64,000 nt of DNA from an uncultured Alistipes sp. (lineage in GTDB: Bacteria > Bacteroidota > Bacteroidia > Bacteroidales > Rikenellaceae), in the NCBI GenBank assembly GCA_949285535.1, contig CASDZP010000013.1, positions 29,322 to 93,321 on the forward strand. Reading direction: 5' to 3'. Each line of letters starts with the position of its first letter. The stretch's first letter is position 1. A program made the position numbers and the translations under genes. The notes under the pieces were generated by a model. The model was given only the letters and a program-made list of their open reading frames with translations, was not told the DNA's origin and did no database searches. Positions 30,954 to 39,123 of this stretch are shown piece by piece.

Positions 30954-31217
30954 TCTGATAATCAAGCAGGCGAAAGAGATGAAACAGAGTGTCGGACTGC
31001 ATTACACTATCGACTATCCCGTATGCGGGGATAACACAAAGAGTTTTGGTTAACATCGCAAAAAATTTTAGGCGGAACCTTAAACAGGCTCCGCCTAAAA
31101 AATTTTTATGCAGATGTTAATTAAAACTCTTTTGCGTTATCCCCGCATACGGGATAGTCGATAGTATAATGCAGTCCGACACTCTGTTTCATCTCTTTCG
31201 CCTGCTTGATTATCAGA
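30954..31217. repeat. Long palindrome: nadB 3' end plus inverted copy
   Basis: The end of nadB (31121-31217, minus strand) and its flank are mirrored at 30954-31085, centre between 31085 and 31086. The copy encodes IIKQAKEMKQSVGLHYTIDY and PVCGDN as in nadB, but then TKSFG and stop in place of AKEF, through a one-base deletion and several substitutions. At the centre lies the nadB terminator. Confidence 0.95.
31067..31100 (-). terminator. nadB terminator
   Basis: TTTTAGGCGGA (31067-31077) pairs perfectly with TCCGCCTAAAA (31090-31100), with A/T tracts on both sides. It is the centre of the nadB-tail palindrome. Confidence 0.85.
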
Positions 31218-32701
31218 TAGGCAACGGCTATCATGTTGCGGAGTTCGCAGAGGTGGCGGGAGAGGGTAGAGGTTTTGTAGAGTTCTTCCGTCTCCTTGAA
31301 TATTATCTCAAGACGGCGGAAGGCTCTTTCGAGCCTCATGTCGGAACGGACAATGCCCACATAGCTGTTCATAATCTGCTGAAGCTCTTTGTAGCTCTGC
31401 GTTACGAGTATCAGCTCTTCGGGTATCGAGGTGCCTTCATAGTCCCAGTCGGGCAAACCCTCCTGCAATGTTAGGGAGTCGAGACGCGATGCCGCATGCT
31501 CGGCGGCACGATGCGCATATACCACCGCCTCTATCAACGAGTTGGATGCAAGCCTGTTGGCACCGTGAAGACCTGTCGATGACGCCTCACCTATGGCATA
31601 CAACCTGTTTATGGAGGTCTGTCCGTTGCCGTCAACCTTTATGCCTCCGCAGCTGTAATGAGCGGCTGGAGCCACGGGTATCATCTCCTTGGTTATGTCA
31701 ATGCCGATAGAGAGACACTTGTTGTAAATATTGGGGAAATGCTTTATTATCTCTTCGTCGGGCTTGTGGGTCACGTCGAGATAAACGAATTCCTCACCCC
31801 TGCTTTTGAGCTCGTTGTCGATAGCCCTCGAAACTATATCCCTCGGCGCGAGCGAGCCCATGCTGTGATAACGGTCCATGAACTCTTTGCCGTCCTGCGT
31901 CCTTAATACGGCACCGAAGCCTCGCATCGCCTCCGTTATCAGGAACGACGGACGCTCTCCGGGATTGTAGAGAGCAGTGGGGTGGAACTGGATGAACTCC
32001 ATGTTCTCGATTACCGCTTTGGCTCGGTGAGCCATGGCTATGCCGTCACCCGTCGCTACGGGGGGATTGGTGGTTACGTTGTAAAGGTTACCCACGCCGC
32101 CGGTCGCCAAAACCGTCACTTTCGACAATATGGTGAATACTTTGTGGTCTTTGAGGTTGAGGATATAGGCGCCGTAACACTCGATGTCGGGAGTGCTTTT
32201 CTTGACAAGCTTACCCAGATGATGTTGTGTCAGCAGGTCTATGGCGAAGTTATGTTCGAGCACTTCAATATTGGGGTGCTCTTTCACCCTCATGACCAGC
32301 TTGTCTTCAATCTCCCGTCCCGTAGAGTCTTTGTGATGAAGTATTCGGTGTTCGCTGTGACCGCCCTCGCGCGCCAGCTCATAGCGGCCGCCAACCTTGT
32401 CAAATGATACACCCCACGCCACAAGGTCCTTTATCCTGTCGGGAGCGTTCTCCACGACGATACGCACCGCTTCGGGGTCGCACTCGTTTGAGCCGCAGAC
32501 CATGGTGTCATGTATGTGTTTCTCGAAATTGTCGGGCGGGTAGGTCACCGATGCGATGCCGCCCTGCGCCTCCGCCGTGTTGGTCTTTGATATTGTGCTC
32601 TTGGTTACAACTATGACGTGACCGTGTTCGGCGGCTTTCAGTGCCATGCTGAGCCCCGCCGCTCCGGAACCTATGATCAGAAAATCACACTCTCTGTTCA
32701 T
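31121..32701 (-). CDS. nadB: L-aspartate oxidase
   Basis: A 526-residue flavoprotein that oxidises aspartate to iminoaspartate, the first step of NAD synthesis; fumarate can serve as acceptor in anaerobes. It shows the FAD motif DFLIIGSGAAGLSMALKA, TEAQGGIASV, EGGHSEHRILHHKDSTG, and the active-site region FIQFHPTALY; CGGIKVDGNGQTSINRLYAIGE follows. The length is normal. No nadA or nadC lies next to it. Its tail is copied inverted downstream beside element D. Confidence 0.97.
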   Translation of the reverse strand: MNRECDFLIIGSGAAGLSMALKAAEHGHVIVVTKSTISKTNTAEAQGGIASVTYPPDNFEKHIHDTMVCGSNECDPEAVRIVVENAPDRIKDLVAWGVSFDKVGGRYELAREGGHSEHRILHHKDSTGREIEDKLVMRVKEHPNIEVLEHNFAIDLLTQHHLGKLVKKSTPDIECYGAYILNLKDHKVFTILSKVTVLATGGVGNLYNVTTNPPVATGDGIAMAHRAKAVIENMEFIQFHPTALYNPGERPSFLITEAMRGFGAVLRTQDGKEFMDRYHSMGSLAPRDIVSRAIDNELKSRGEEFVYLDVTHKPDEEIIKHFPNIYNKCLSIGIDITKEMIPVAPAAHYSCGGIKVDGNGQTSINRLYAIGEASSTGLHGANRLASNSLIEAVVYAHRAAEHAASRLDSLTLQEGLPDWDYEGTSIPEELILVTQSYKELQQIMNSYVGIVRSDMRLERAFRRLEIIFKETEELYKTSTLSRHLCELRNMIAVAYLIIKQAKEMKQSVGLHYTIDYPVCGDNAKEF

Positions 32702-32852
32702 AACCTTTATCGAATCATTGATGAATTTTTAAGATATAAACGGCTCTCTTGTGAGCAACTTATACTACTGATATATATTAAATGTTGTATATTTGCGGAA
32801 TAGACAATAAGATAACCGTTTTCATAACTGACGTAAAATTACAACGATATTA

Positions 32853-34877
32853 ATGAAAAAACAACTTTTTTTATCATTTTTATTTCTGTCGGCACTCTTT
32901 GCTGTTTGCCCATCAGACGGTTATGCTTCGGCTACCGTATTGTCGGATAAGGAGATCAAAAACAGCAACGCATCCGATTTGGCGTCGCTTCTTTCCCGTT
33001 ATATTCCAGGAGTGGAGGTGTCGCAGACCTCTTTCGGTCGTACTATACACATACAGGGTCACGGTGTGGGCGACGGTATTCTGCTGCTTGTTGACGGCAA
33101 GCGACAGAGCGGAGCGGGAGAGAGTTTCAATATTGACCGTATCCCCTTGTCGTCTGTAAAAGAGGTTGTCATCGACTATGGAGGTAACGTCATATACGGC
33201 TCCGACGCTTCGGCAATGGTAATAAACGTCATCACGCATGACGCCGACTTCAAAGGCGCTCAGGTGGAGGTCGAGGCACGCTATACCTCACCGTCTGGAC
33301 GAGAATTCGGGTCGCACGACACCGAATATCGCCGCCGTATGGACTCGCCGCAGATAGAGGCGTCTCTCGGAGCCTCTTTCGGCAGTGACAAATTCCTTTC
33401 GCAGACGCACGTGTCGTTCCGCAATACCGAACCTTATCTGCTCAACGGTGCCTATCGAGGTGCGGCAGTACCCCTGTCAGGCGATTATAAACCTTTCTCC
33501 GTTGGCGGTTCCATGGCTGTGGAGGGATCTCGTGACATGAGCCTGTCGCAATATTTCAAAATAGTCCTGCACCCCAAAGTGACACTCAACATATCGGCTA
33601 CGGTATGGAGTAACAGCCGAACCAACTTTGTAGGTGCCGACAATTTCATCGTGCCTCTCGATTACGACCCTTACGCCTATGACGGCGCGTTGAAGTATAA
33701 CAGCGATATGGGCGGCAGCGGCGACATCGACATAACATATAGGATAAACGATAAAAACAAGATTGTGTTCGACCTTTATGGGCTTGCCACCTATGACAGA
33801 TTTGTCGCCGAGACAAAAGAACCACGAAATAAGAGTTTCCTTATAAACCCCTCTGTCAGATGGGAGAACAGACCCAACGACAAACACCTCATCCGTGCGG
33901 GTGTCGAGATGTACAGCCGTAGGGTGCAGTCACCTCTGTTGTCGGGCGGATACGCAATGTCGCACGACTATAACGTCTTCTCTGTATACGCGATTGAGCG
34001 ATTCACACATAAAAGATTCTTCGCCGAAGGCGGTCTGCGTGTGGATAACTTCGGTTGGGACAATCTCGCCGATATATATATCAATTTTGTGGGCAAGCCC
34101 AAAAACATGCGTGACGCCTGCGTCTCACCCCAGGTGGCGGTAGGTTATAAGAGCAACACCGTGACAGCCAAGGCGTCATACGAGCTCGGATATGTGTTTC
34201 CCTCGATTTATGACATGAACCTCTCTGCCGCCGAGTCGATATTGGGTAATGTCTATCATATGACCGGTTCCGTGGTCAAGCGTAATAAAAGCCATAATGT
34301 AAGACTTGACGGAGCGTATGAGTCCGACGCGTTCAGATTGTCGGCAGGACTATATGTCAACCGATTTAAAAACACTGTCGTTCCGCAGTTGGTCGGTGAC
34401 AAACTGATAACTTCCAACGGCGACTCGAACGAGTATTATGGTGCGACCCTCTCGGCGAGCGTGCCTCTGTTGGAGGGGTGGAATATAAACGCGTCTTACA
34501 ATTACATGCGTAAGAGAGATGACTCCGTTCCCGTCATCGATGACTACGGCTATCGTCCCCACACATTTGTAGCTAATACGTACTATACCTTGACGCAAAG
34601 AAATCTGGAATGGAACTTTTTTGTATCGGCAAGTTATCTCAGTCCTAAAGATTTCTATTTCACAGATCCTGCTACCACCATATATCGCATAAACCTTCCG
34701 TCACAGATAATAGTAACCGCGGGCGCGAACCTCACAATCCTTGGCAGGTATCGTGTCTTCGTAAGTGCGGACAACATACTGAACAGCAAACCCGACCTGA
34801 TAACCCAATATAGCCCTGTCCTGACAGGCGCAACCGTTTCGGCAGGTTTTGCACTGACATTCGGAACAGCCAGATAG
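32853..34877 (+). CDS. TonB-dependent outer membrane receptor
   Basis: A 674-residue receptor with a signal peptide (about 1-26), a plug domain (about 30-135, with LLLVDGKRQSG and VIYGSDASAMVINVIT) and a 22-strand-type barrel ending VSAGFALTFGTAR. There is no carboxypeptidase-like N-terminal domain and no SusD partner, so it is more like a cobalamin, siderophore or haem receptor than a glycan SusC; substrate unknown. A TATATTTG -7 element is at 32788-32795 without a clear -33. A shared terminator separates it from the next convergent gene. Confidence 0.88.
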   Translation: MKKQLFLSFLFLSALFAVCPSDGYASATVLSDKEIKNSNASDLASLLSRYIPGVEVSQTSFGRTIHIQGHGVGDGILLLVDGKRQSGAGESFNIDRIPLSSVKEVVIDYGGNVIYGSDASAMVINVITHDADFKGAQVEVEARYTSPSGREFGSHDTEYRRRMDSPQIEASLGASFGSDKFLSQTHVSFRNTEPYLLNGAYRGAAVPLSGDYKPFSVGGSMAVEGSRDMSLSQYFKIVLHPKVTLNISATVWSNSRTNFVGADNFIVPLDYDPYAYDGALKYNSDMGGSGDIDITYRINDKNKIVFDLYGLATYDRFVAETKEPRNKSFLINPSVRWENRPNDKHLIRAGVEMYSRRVQSPLLSGGYAMSHDYNVFSVYAIERFTHKRFFAEGGLRVDNFGWDNLADIYINFVGKPKNMRDACVSPQVAVGYKSNTVTAKASYELGYVFPSIYDMNLSAAESILGNVYHMTGSVVKRNKSHNVRLDGAYESDAFRLSAGLYVNRFKNTVVPQLVGDKLITSNGDSNEYYGATLSASVPLLEGWNINASYNYMRKRDDSVPVIDDYGYRPHTFVANTYYTLTQRNLEWNFFVSASYLSPKDFYFTDPATTIYRINLPSQIIVTAGANLTILGRYRVFVSADNILNSKPDLITQYSPVLTGATVSAGFALTFGTAR

Positions 34878-34880
34878 ATA

Positions 34881-34919
34881 AAAAAGGCTTTTGTCATGTA
34901 ACGACAAAAGCCTTTTTTC
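34881..34919. terminator. Bidirectional terminator between convergent genes
   Basis: AAAAAGGCTTTTGTC (34881-34895) pairs perfectly with GACAAAAGCCTTTTT (34903-34917) around ATGTAAC. It serves the receptor gene on the left and the barrel gene on the right. Confidence 0.92.
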
Positions 34920-35977
34920 TATTTTATGTTATGCGGTTTCCCTTTCTTCAGCATCTGATGTATATCCAAAGAGAGAGTCAGCATCTCTTGGTTGGCGACG
35001 TTGCCTTTGGTGGCGTGGAGGATTATTTCACCTTTTATGGAGAGGAATTTTTTTGACCACTTGCCGTAAAGGGATGTTCTGTTGTATCTGTCGGACTGGT
35101 AAAATGGTGATCCTGAATAGATACGGCGGCTGTATTGTCGGTAATAGGTCTGCTGGGGGTCACCGAAATAGAAGTCGTTTTTCAATCCGACCCATTTCCA
35201 CCTTATGTCGGCCTCGGCTTGAAAACCGATGTTGTGTTGCCATGTGGTATGTGTGTCAAGCACTCGTTTGTGTTCCATTGACGAGAGGGTGCCGAAACCG
35301 AGACGGAACTCGTCGAAGAGAGGAATCACCTTGTGCAAATCGGTTGACAGCGAGGCTTTGTAAAAGGCTCTTTCAAGAAGATAGGAGTCTTGGAGAACAT
35401 AATCGTTTTTGAAGTGACTCAACATGCCCGCGGCGTCGAATATCAGAAGACGGTCGAAAAATGAATAGCGTCCTGAGGCGCAGAGCAGAAACTCGTCTAT
35501 TCGGAATTTCTGGTCCTGACCCTGCCAGTCAACGAAAAATTCGATATAGCGGTGCTTGGGTTTGCGACCAGACTGAAGCATTATACCGTGTATGTTCTCG
35601 TTATAGAAAGACCAGTCGTTGTCGAAAAAGGTTATAGGATAGTCGCCTATTGAGTTTCGGCGTGAGAAACTTCCCGCCAACGCGCCGAAACGCTTGCTTT
35701 TATATCGGTAATAGACAGAGTAGTCGGCATGTGTTAGAAGTGTGTCGCCCAAATCCTGTATCAGGTTGGCTCCGACCATGAGAGAGTGACCGCCTCCGAG
35801 CTGTAACCCTATCTCAGGAGCGAGTTTTACGGCGAACAATGTGCGTGTCGGCTCCCATTGTTCACTGCTTTCGAGGTTATCGAAATAGGTGTCGAAGCGT
35901 ACTCTGTATGCGAAATTCTGTGCCGAAACGGCGGAACAGATAAAGATTGTCGATATAAAAAGAATCAGTTTTTTCAT
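34919..35977 (-). CDS. Predicted outer-membrane beta-barrel protein, unknown function
   Basis: A 352-residue protein with a signal peptide (MKKLILFISTIFICSAVSAQ) and alternating aromatic/hydrophobic strands to the end, typical of an outer-membrane barrel. I do not recognise the family. It is first in a minus-strand run with no internal membrane helices. It faces the TonB receptor across a shared terminator; a joint role is not shown by the sequence. Confidence 0.7.
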   Translation of the reverse strand: MKKLILFISTIFICSAVSAQNFAYRVRFDTYFDNLESSEQWEPTRTLFAVKLAPEIGLQLGGGHSLMVGANLIQDLGDTLLTHADYSVYYRYKSKRFGALAGSFSRRNSIGDYPITFFDNDWSFYNENIHGIMLQSGRKPKHRYIEFFVDWQGQDQKFRIDEFLLCASGRYSFFDRLLIFDAAGMLSHFKNDYVLQDSYLLERAFYKASLSTDLHKVIPLFDEFRLGFGTLSSMEHKRVLDTHTTWQHNIGFQAEADIRWKWVGLKNDFYFGDPQQTYYRQYSRRIYSGSPFYQSDRYNRTSLYGKWSKKFLSIKGEIILHATKGNVANQEMLTLSLDIHQMLKKGKPHNIK

Positions 35978-36003
35978 TTTGTTGTCTGTTTTGCTAACCG
36001 TGC

Positions 36004-36597
36004 TTAATCGTCCTCCTCTTCTGCCTGCGCCGCCTCTGCCGAGTCATCGAACTGTCGGTTGTCGGTTATGCGTTCACGCACCATGGATATGAGCTGTTCG
36101 GGGCGTTCGCAGCTTATCAATATTCGTTCATTATAGATTGTCTGTATCATTATCAACCCCGACAGCCTGCTGGCAAAGACTCGTATCGTGCGCAGATTAC
36201 GCAGGTCGATGTAGTAACCGAAGTATCCGCCGAATCCGTAACTTCCTATCAGCGGAATCACAAAACGGAGGCGGCTTTTGCTTATCGGGTGTATGCGTTT
36301 TATGTCGTTGTAGGGGATATATGTCGCTTCGAGTATTCCTTTCAGCGCCATCTCATCCTCGTCGAGGTCTATGTTTCGGGGGAATGACAAAATAAGCAGC
36401 AGCGCCACCGCCAACGCCAGGCTTAAAAACCACGCCGACAGATAGGTGCCGCTACTCGAATAGAGCAGATAAAGGAATATCGCCGTCAGCAGCAATGACG
36501 ATATCCATGTGACCCAGCGGCAATAACGGCTCGGTCTGTAAGGAAAGCGAATCTCGCCTCTTTTGGTCTGTTTTATCTCGTAATCACGCTCTTTCAT
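36004..36597 (-). CDS. Membrane protein with PH-like domain
   Basis: A 197-residue protein: basic N-terminus, two hydrophobic segments (about 27-45 and 52-70), then a soluble part with alternating strands (MALKGILEATYIPYNDIKRIHPI; LRNLRTIRVFASRLSGLIMIQT) resembling the bacterial PH-like fold, and an acidic tail (AEAAQAEEEDD). The fold assignment is by pattern only and the function is unknown. It lies 24 bp after the WbqC-like gene, so it may be co-transcribed with ispG. Confidence 0.6.
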   Translation of the reverse strand: MKERDYEIKQTKRGEIRFPYRPSRYCRWVTWISSLLLTAIFLYLLYSSSGTYLSAWFLSLALAVALLLILSFPRNIDLDEDEMALKGILEATYIPYNDIKRIHPISKSRLRFVIPLIGSYGFGGYFGYYIDLRNLRTIRVFASRLSGLIMIQTIYNERILISCERPEQLISMVRERITDNRQFDDSAEAAQAEEEDD

Positions 36598-36621
36598 GTG
36601 AATGATACGTTTTTGTATGTT

Positions 36622-37239
36622 CTAAATATAATCGACCGCACCCGCTCCCTCGCAGAACAACAGGTCTATAATCGACAGGTTGGGTACGAAAGGCAGGCTC
36701 TCGGAAAAGACCTGATAATAAGGCTTCGCCTCGTATTGCGGAATATCGCCCCTGAGTCTGCTTTTGGGTGAGATTGCGAAACGCATGTCCGTAAAATCGT
36801 TTTCGAGGGGTACGAAATCATCGGTGTAGCCTATCTCGACCCTGTCGCCGACTTTTAGTATGTCGAGGATAAGAGTTTGCAGTTTTGTGTTGAAGTCAAC
36901 CAGAAAATGCTCTCTGTCGTGAAAAAACGGTGCGAAGAGATGTTCGTAATGGTCGAAATACGGGGAGTTGCGGTAGGCTGTCGTCAACGCGTTCCAATGT
37001 TTTTTCTGCCACGGTGTCGAGTAGTCAATCTCGACATCTTTTGTCTTTGTCTTGGCGAAGTGGTGTTTCACCGTGGGTATGCTCAAATCGACCGCGCCCG
37101 AATCGGTCATTATGCGGCACCTGTTGCGGTAGCTCTGTTTCGGATAGGTCTCATGAAAATCGAATAGGCACTTCTCGCCCGACAACAGAAGCGAATATTG
37201 CTCTATCGGCGCAAGATAGGCTGTTGACAAGAGTATCAT
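36622..37239 (-). CDS. WbqC-like family protein
   Basis: A 205-residue protein of the WbqC-like family: start LLSTAYLAPIEQYSLLL, central KTKDVEIDYSTPWQKKHWNAL, and YRNSPYFDHYEHLFAPFF. Some members are found in O-antigen loci, but no reaction is established. It overlaps the stop of ispG by four bases (ATGA at 37236-37239), so it is translated with ispG. Confidence 0.8.
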   Translation of the reverse strand: MILLSTAYLAPIEQYSLLLSGEKCLFDFHETYPKQSYRNRCRIMTDSGAVDLSIPTVKHHFAKTKTKDVEIDYSTPWQKKHWNALTTAYRNSPYFDHYEHLFAPFFHDREHFLVDFNTKLQTLILDILKVGDRVEIGYTDDFVPLENDFTDMRFAISPKSRLRGDIPQYEAKPYYQVFSESLPFVPNLSIIDLLFCEGAGAVDYI

Positions 37240-38897
37240 TGCGGCAGTTCGTTATTCTGTTTCAACAAATCGAGCAGTTCGTCAATCGCTCTCTCTTCGG
37301 GTATCGCCCTCTTGACAGCCTCACGACCTTTGTAGAGGGTCACCTTACCCGGACCCGCTCCCACATATCCGTAGTCGGCGTCCGCCATTTCGCCCGGACC
37401 GTTGACGATACATCCCATTACGGCTATTTTCAGTCCTTTCAGCTCGGAGGTCGCCGCCTTTACACGCCTTAGTGTCTCTGTCAGGTTGAAGAGCGTGCGT
37501 CCGCATCCGGGGCATGATATATACTCCGTCTTTGTGAACCTTACGCGCGCCGCCTGCAATATGGCGTACGCCGTCTTCTCGCATACCTCTTTCGACAACC
37601 CTTCGCATTCGAGCATCAGACCGTCACCGTATCCGTCGATGAATAGCTGACCGCACTCCGCCGCTGCCCGCAAAGCGAAATCTTCCTCCGACATGGCGGG
37701 ATAGCGTCGTACAATTATAACGGGGCAGTCTATACCAGCATTGTCGAGTCGCAGGAAAAAGGCTCTCAGCTCCGCCGTGGCGTTGATATTGTCGCTCACC
37801 GCCGCCACAACGCACGGCTCGCGTCGTAATTTTTCGAGCATCTCGGCGTCGAGTTTCCATATTGAAAGTTCCCTTGTTCCCTCCGGTAACGAATCGGGTA
37901 CAACGGGTGGCTGACCGTCACCTACTTCACCGATGCGGCGACTGTTGCGACGTTTATATTCGTATGGAGAATAGCTGTCTGTCGCCTGTTCGGGTATCGG
38001 CGCATGTTTCTCACGTCCCTCGAATATCGAAATCAGCGCGTTTGCCACGGGTATCTCGGCTTCGGGCGCCTCCGTGAGCGATACTCTTATCGTGTCGCCC
38101 AGACCGTCAGCCATAAGCGCGCCCATGCCGACAGCCGATTTTATGCGTCCGTCCTCGCCTTCGCCCGCCTCGGTGACACCCAAATGCAACGGGTAGTCCA
38201 TGCCCTCGGCACGCATGGCGGCGGCAATCATGCGGTACGCCCTGACCATTACCTGCGTGTTGCTCGACTTCATCGACACCACCACATTGTCGACCCGCTC
38301 GCGCTTGCATATCCGTAACAGCTCCATTGCCGACTCCGTCATGCCCTGCGGTGTGTCGCCGTACTCGGACATGATACGGTCTGAAAGCGAACCGTGATTA
38401 ACGCCTATCCTCACAGCGGTGCCGTGCTCTCGGCAGATGGCTAAAAAAGCGGTGAAACGTTCGTCGAGACGTCTTTTGTCATCCTCATACTCCTGCGGCG
38501 TGAACTCCACATTCTCAAGTGTCGCCCGCTTGTCCACAAAGTTACCCGGATTGATTCGCACCTTTTCAACGACGGTCGCCGCTATGTCCGCCGCCGCGGG
38601 GTTGAAGTGTATGTCCGCCACCAGCGGTACGTTATAACCCATTTCGGCGAGACGCTCCTTTATGGCTTTCAGATTCTGCGCCTGGGAGCGACCCTGCGCC
38701 GTGTAGCGCACCAGCTTGCCGCCCGCATCCGCTATCGCCGCCGCCTGTCGTGCCGACGCCTCGGTGTCAAGGGTGTCGGTGGTGCACATGGACTGGGGCA
38801 CGACACCGTAAGAGGAGCCTATCTTCACGTCTCCGACGGTGACCGTGTGGCACCGACGACGCTCATAACGGAAAAGTGAGTCACAGAATTTGTCCAT
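37236..38897 (-). CDS. ispG: 4-hydroxy-3-methylbut-2-enyl diphosphate synthase
   Basis: A 553-residue IspG, longer than the 370-residue E. coli form because of the central insertion seen in Bacteroidetes, Chlamydia and plants. It converts MEcPP to HMBPP in the MEP pathway with a [4Fe-4S] cluster; cysteines in ISCPGCGRTLFNL and GCIVNGPGEMADADYGYVG are in place. The N-terminus has VKIGSSYGVVPQSMCTTDT and LVADIHFNP. It is divergent from dxs, the first enzyme of the same pathway, across a 226-bp region. Confidence 0.97.
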   Translation of the reverse strand: MDKFCDSLFRYERRRCHTVTVGDVKIGSSYGVVPQSMCTTDTLDTEASARQAAAIADAGGKLVRYTAQGRSQAQNLKAIKERLAEMGYNVPLVADIHFNPAAADIAATVVEKVRINPGNFVDKRATLENVEFTPQEYEDDKRRLDERFTAFLAICREHGTAVRIGVNHGSLSDRIMSEYGDTPQGMTESAMELLRICKRERVDNVVVSMKSSNTQVMVRAYRMIAAAMRAEGMDYPLHLGVTEAGEGEDGRIKSAVGMGALMADGLGDTIRVSLTEAPEAEIPVANALISIFEGREKHAPIPEQATDSYSPYEYKRRNSRRIGEVGDGQPPVVPDSLPEGTRELSIWKLDAEMLEKLRREPCVVAAVSDNINATAELRAFFLRLDNAGIDCPVIIVRRYPAMSEEDFALRAAAECGQLFIDGYGDGLMLECEGLSKEVCEKTAYAILQAARVRFTKTEYISCPGCGRTLFNLTETLRRVKAATSELKGLKIAVMGCIVNGPGEMADADYGYVGAGPGKVTLYKGREAVKRAIPEERAIDELLDLLKQNNELPQ

Positions 38898-38940
38898 ATC
38901 GACGAAATTTTTGCTTTACCTCACAAAAGTAACGTTTAAA

Positions 38941-39045
38941 GGCGACAAAAACAAGGGGCACAACCCCTTATATCCATGTTACGAACAACGGATTCATTAT
39001 CTTGCGGGTAGTCAGTGGCTAATCCCGCACATCCTTGCGGGGCAA
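38941..39045 (+). repeat. Degenerate remnant of the tail-copy element (F)
   Basis: ACAAAAACAAGGGGCACAAC then CCCTTATATCCATGTTA resembles the H2 block of the full copies (AAAACGAGGGGGCACAGCCC then CTTTTGACCATGTCA), and CAACGGATTCATTATC...GTAGTCAGT resembles the GTTGGCTCATTA...GAAGTCAGT block. H1 and the 11-bp units are missing, and there is no inverted gene-tail copy: both neighbours (ispG, dxs) show their 5' ends here. I read it as a decayed copy. Confidence 0.65.
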
Positions 39046-39123
39046 TAAAACAGTTTGGTAATCTGTTTTTATCGGACGACAATAATTTTTACTATCTTTG
39101 TAAGATATTATCCTTGAAAGCAA

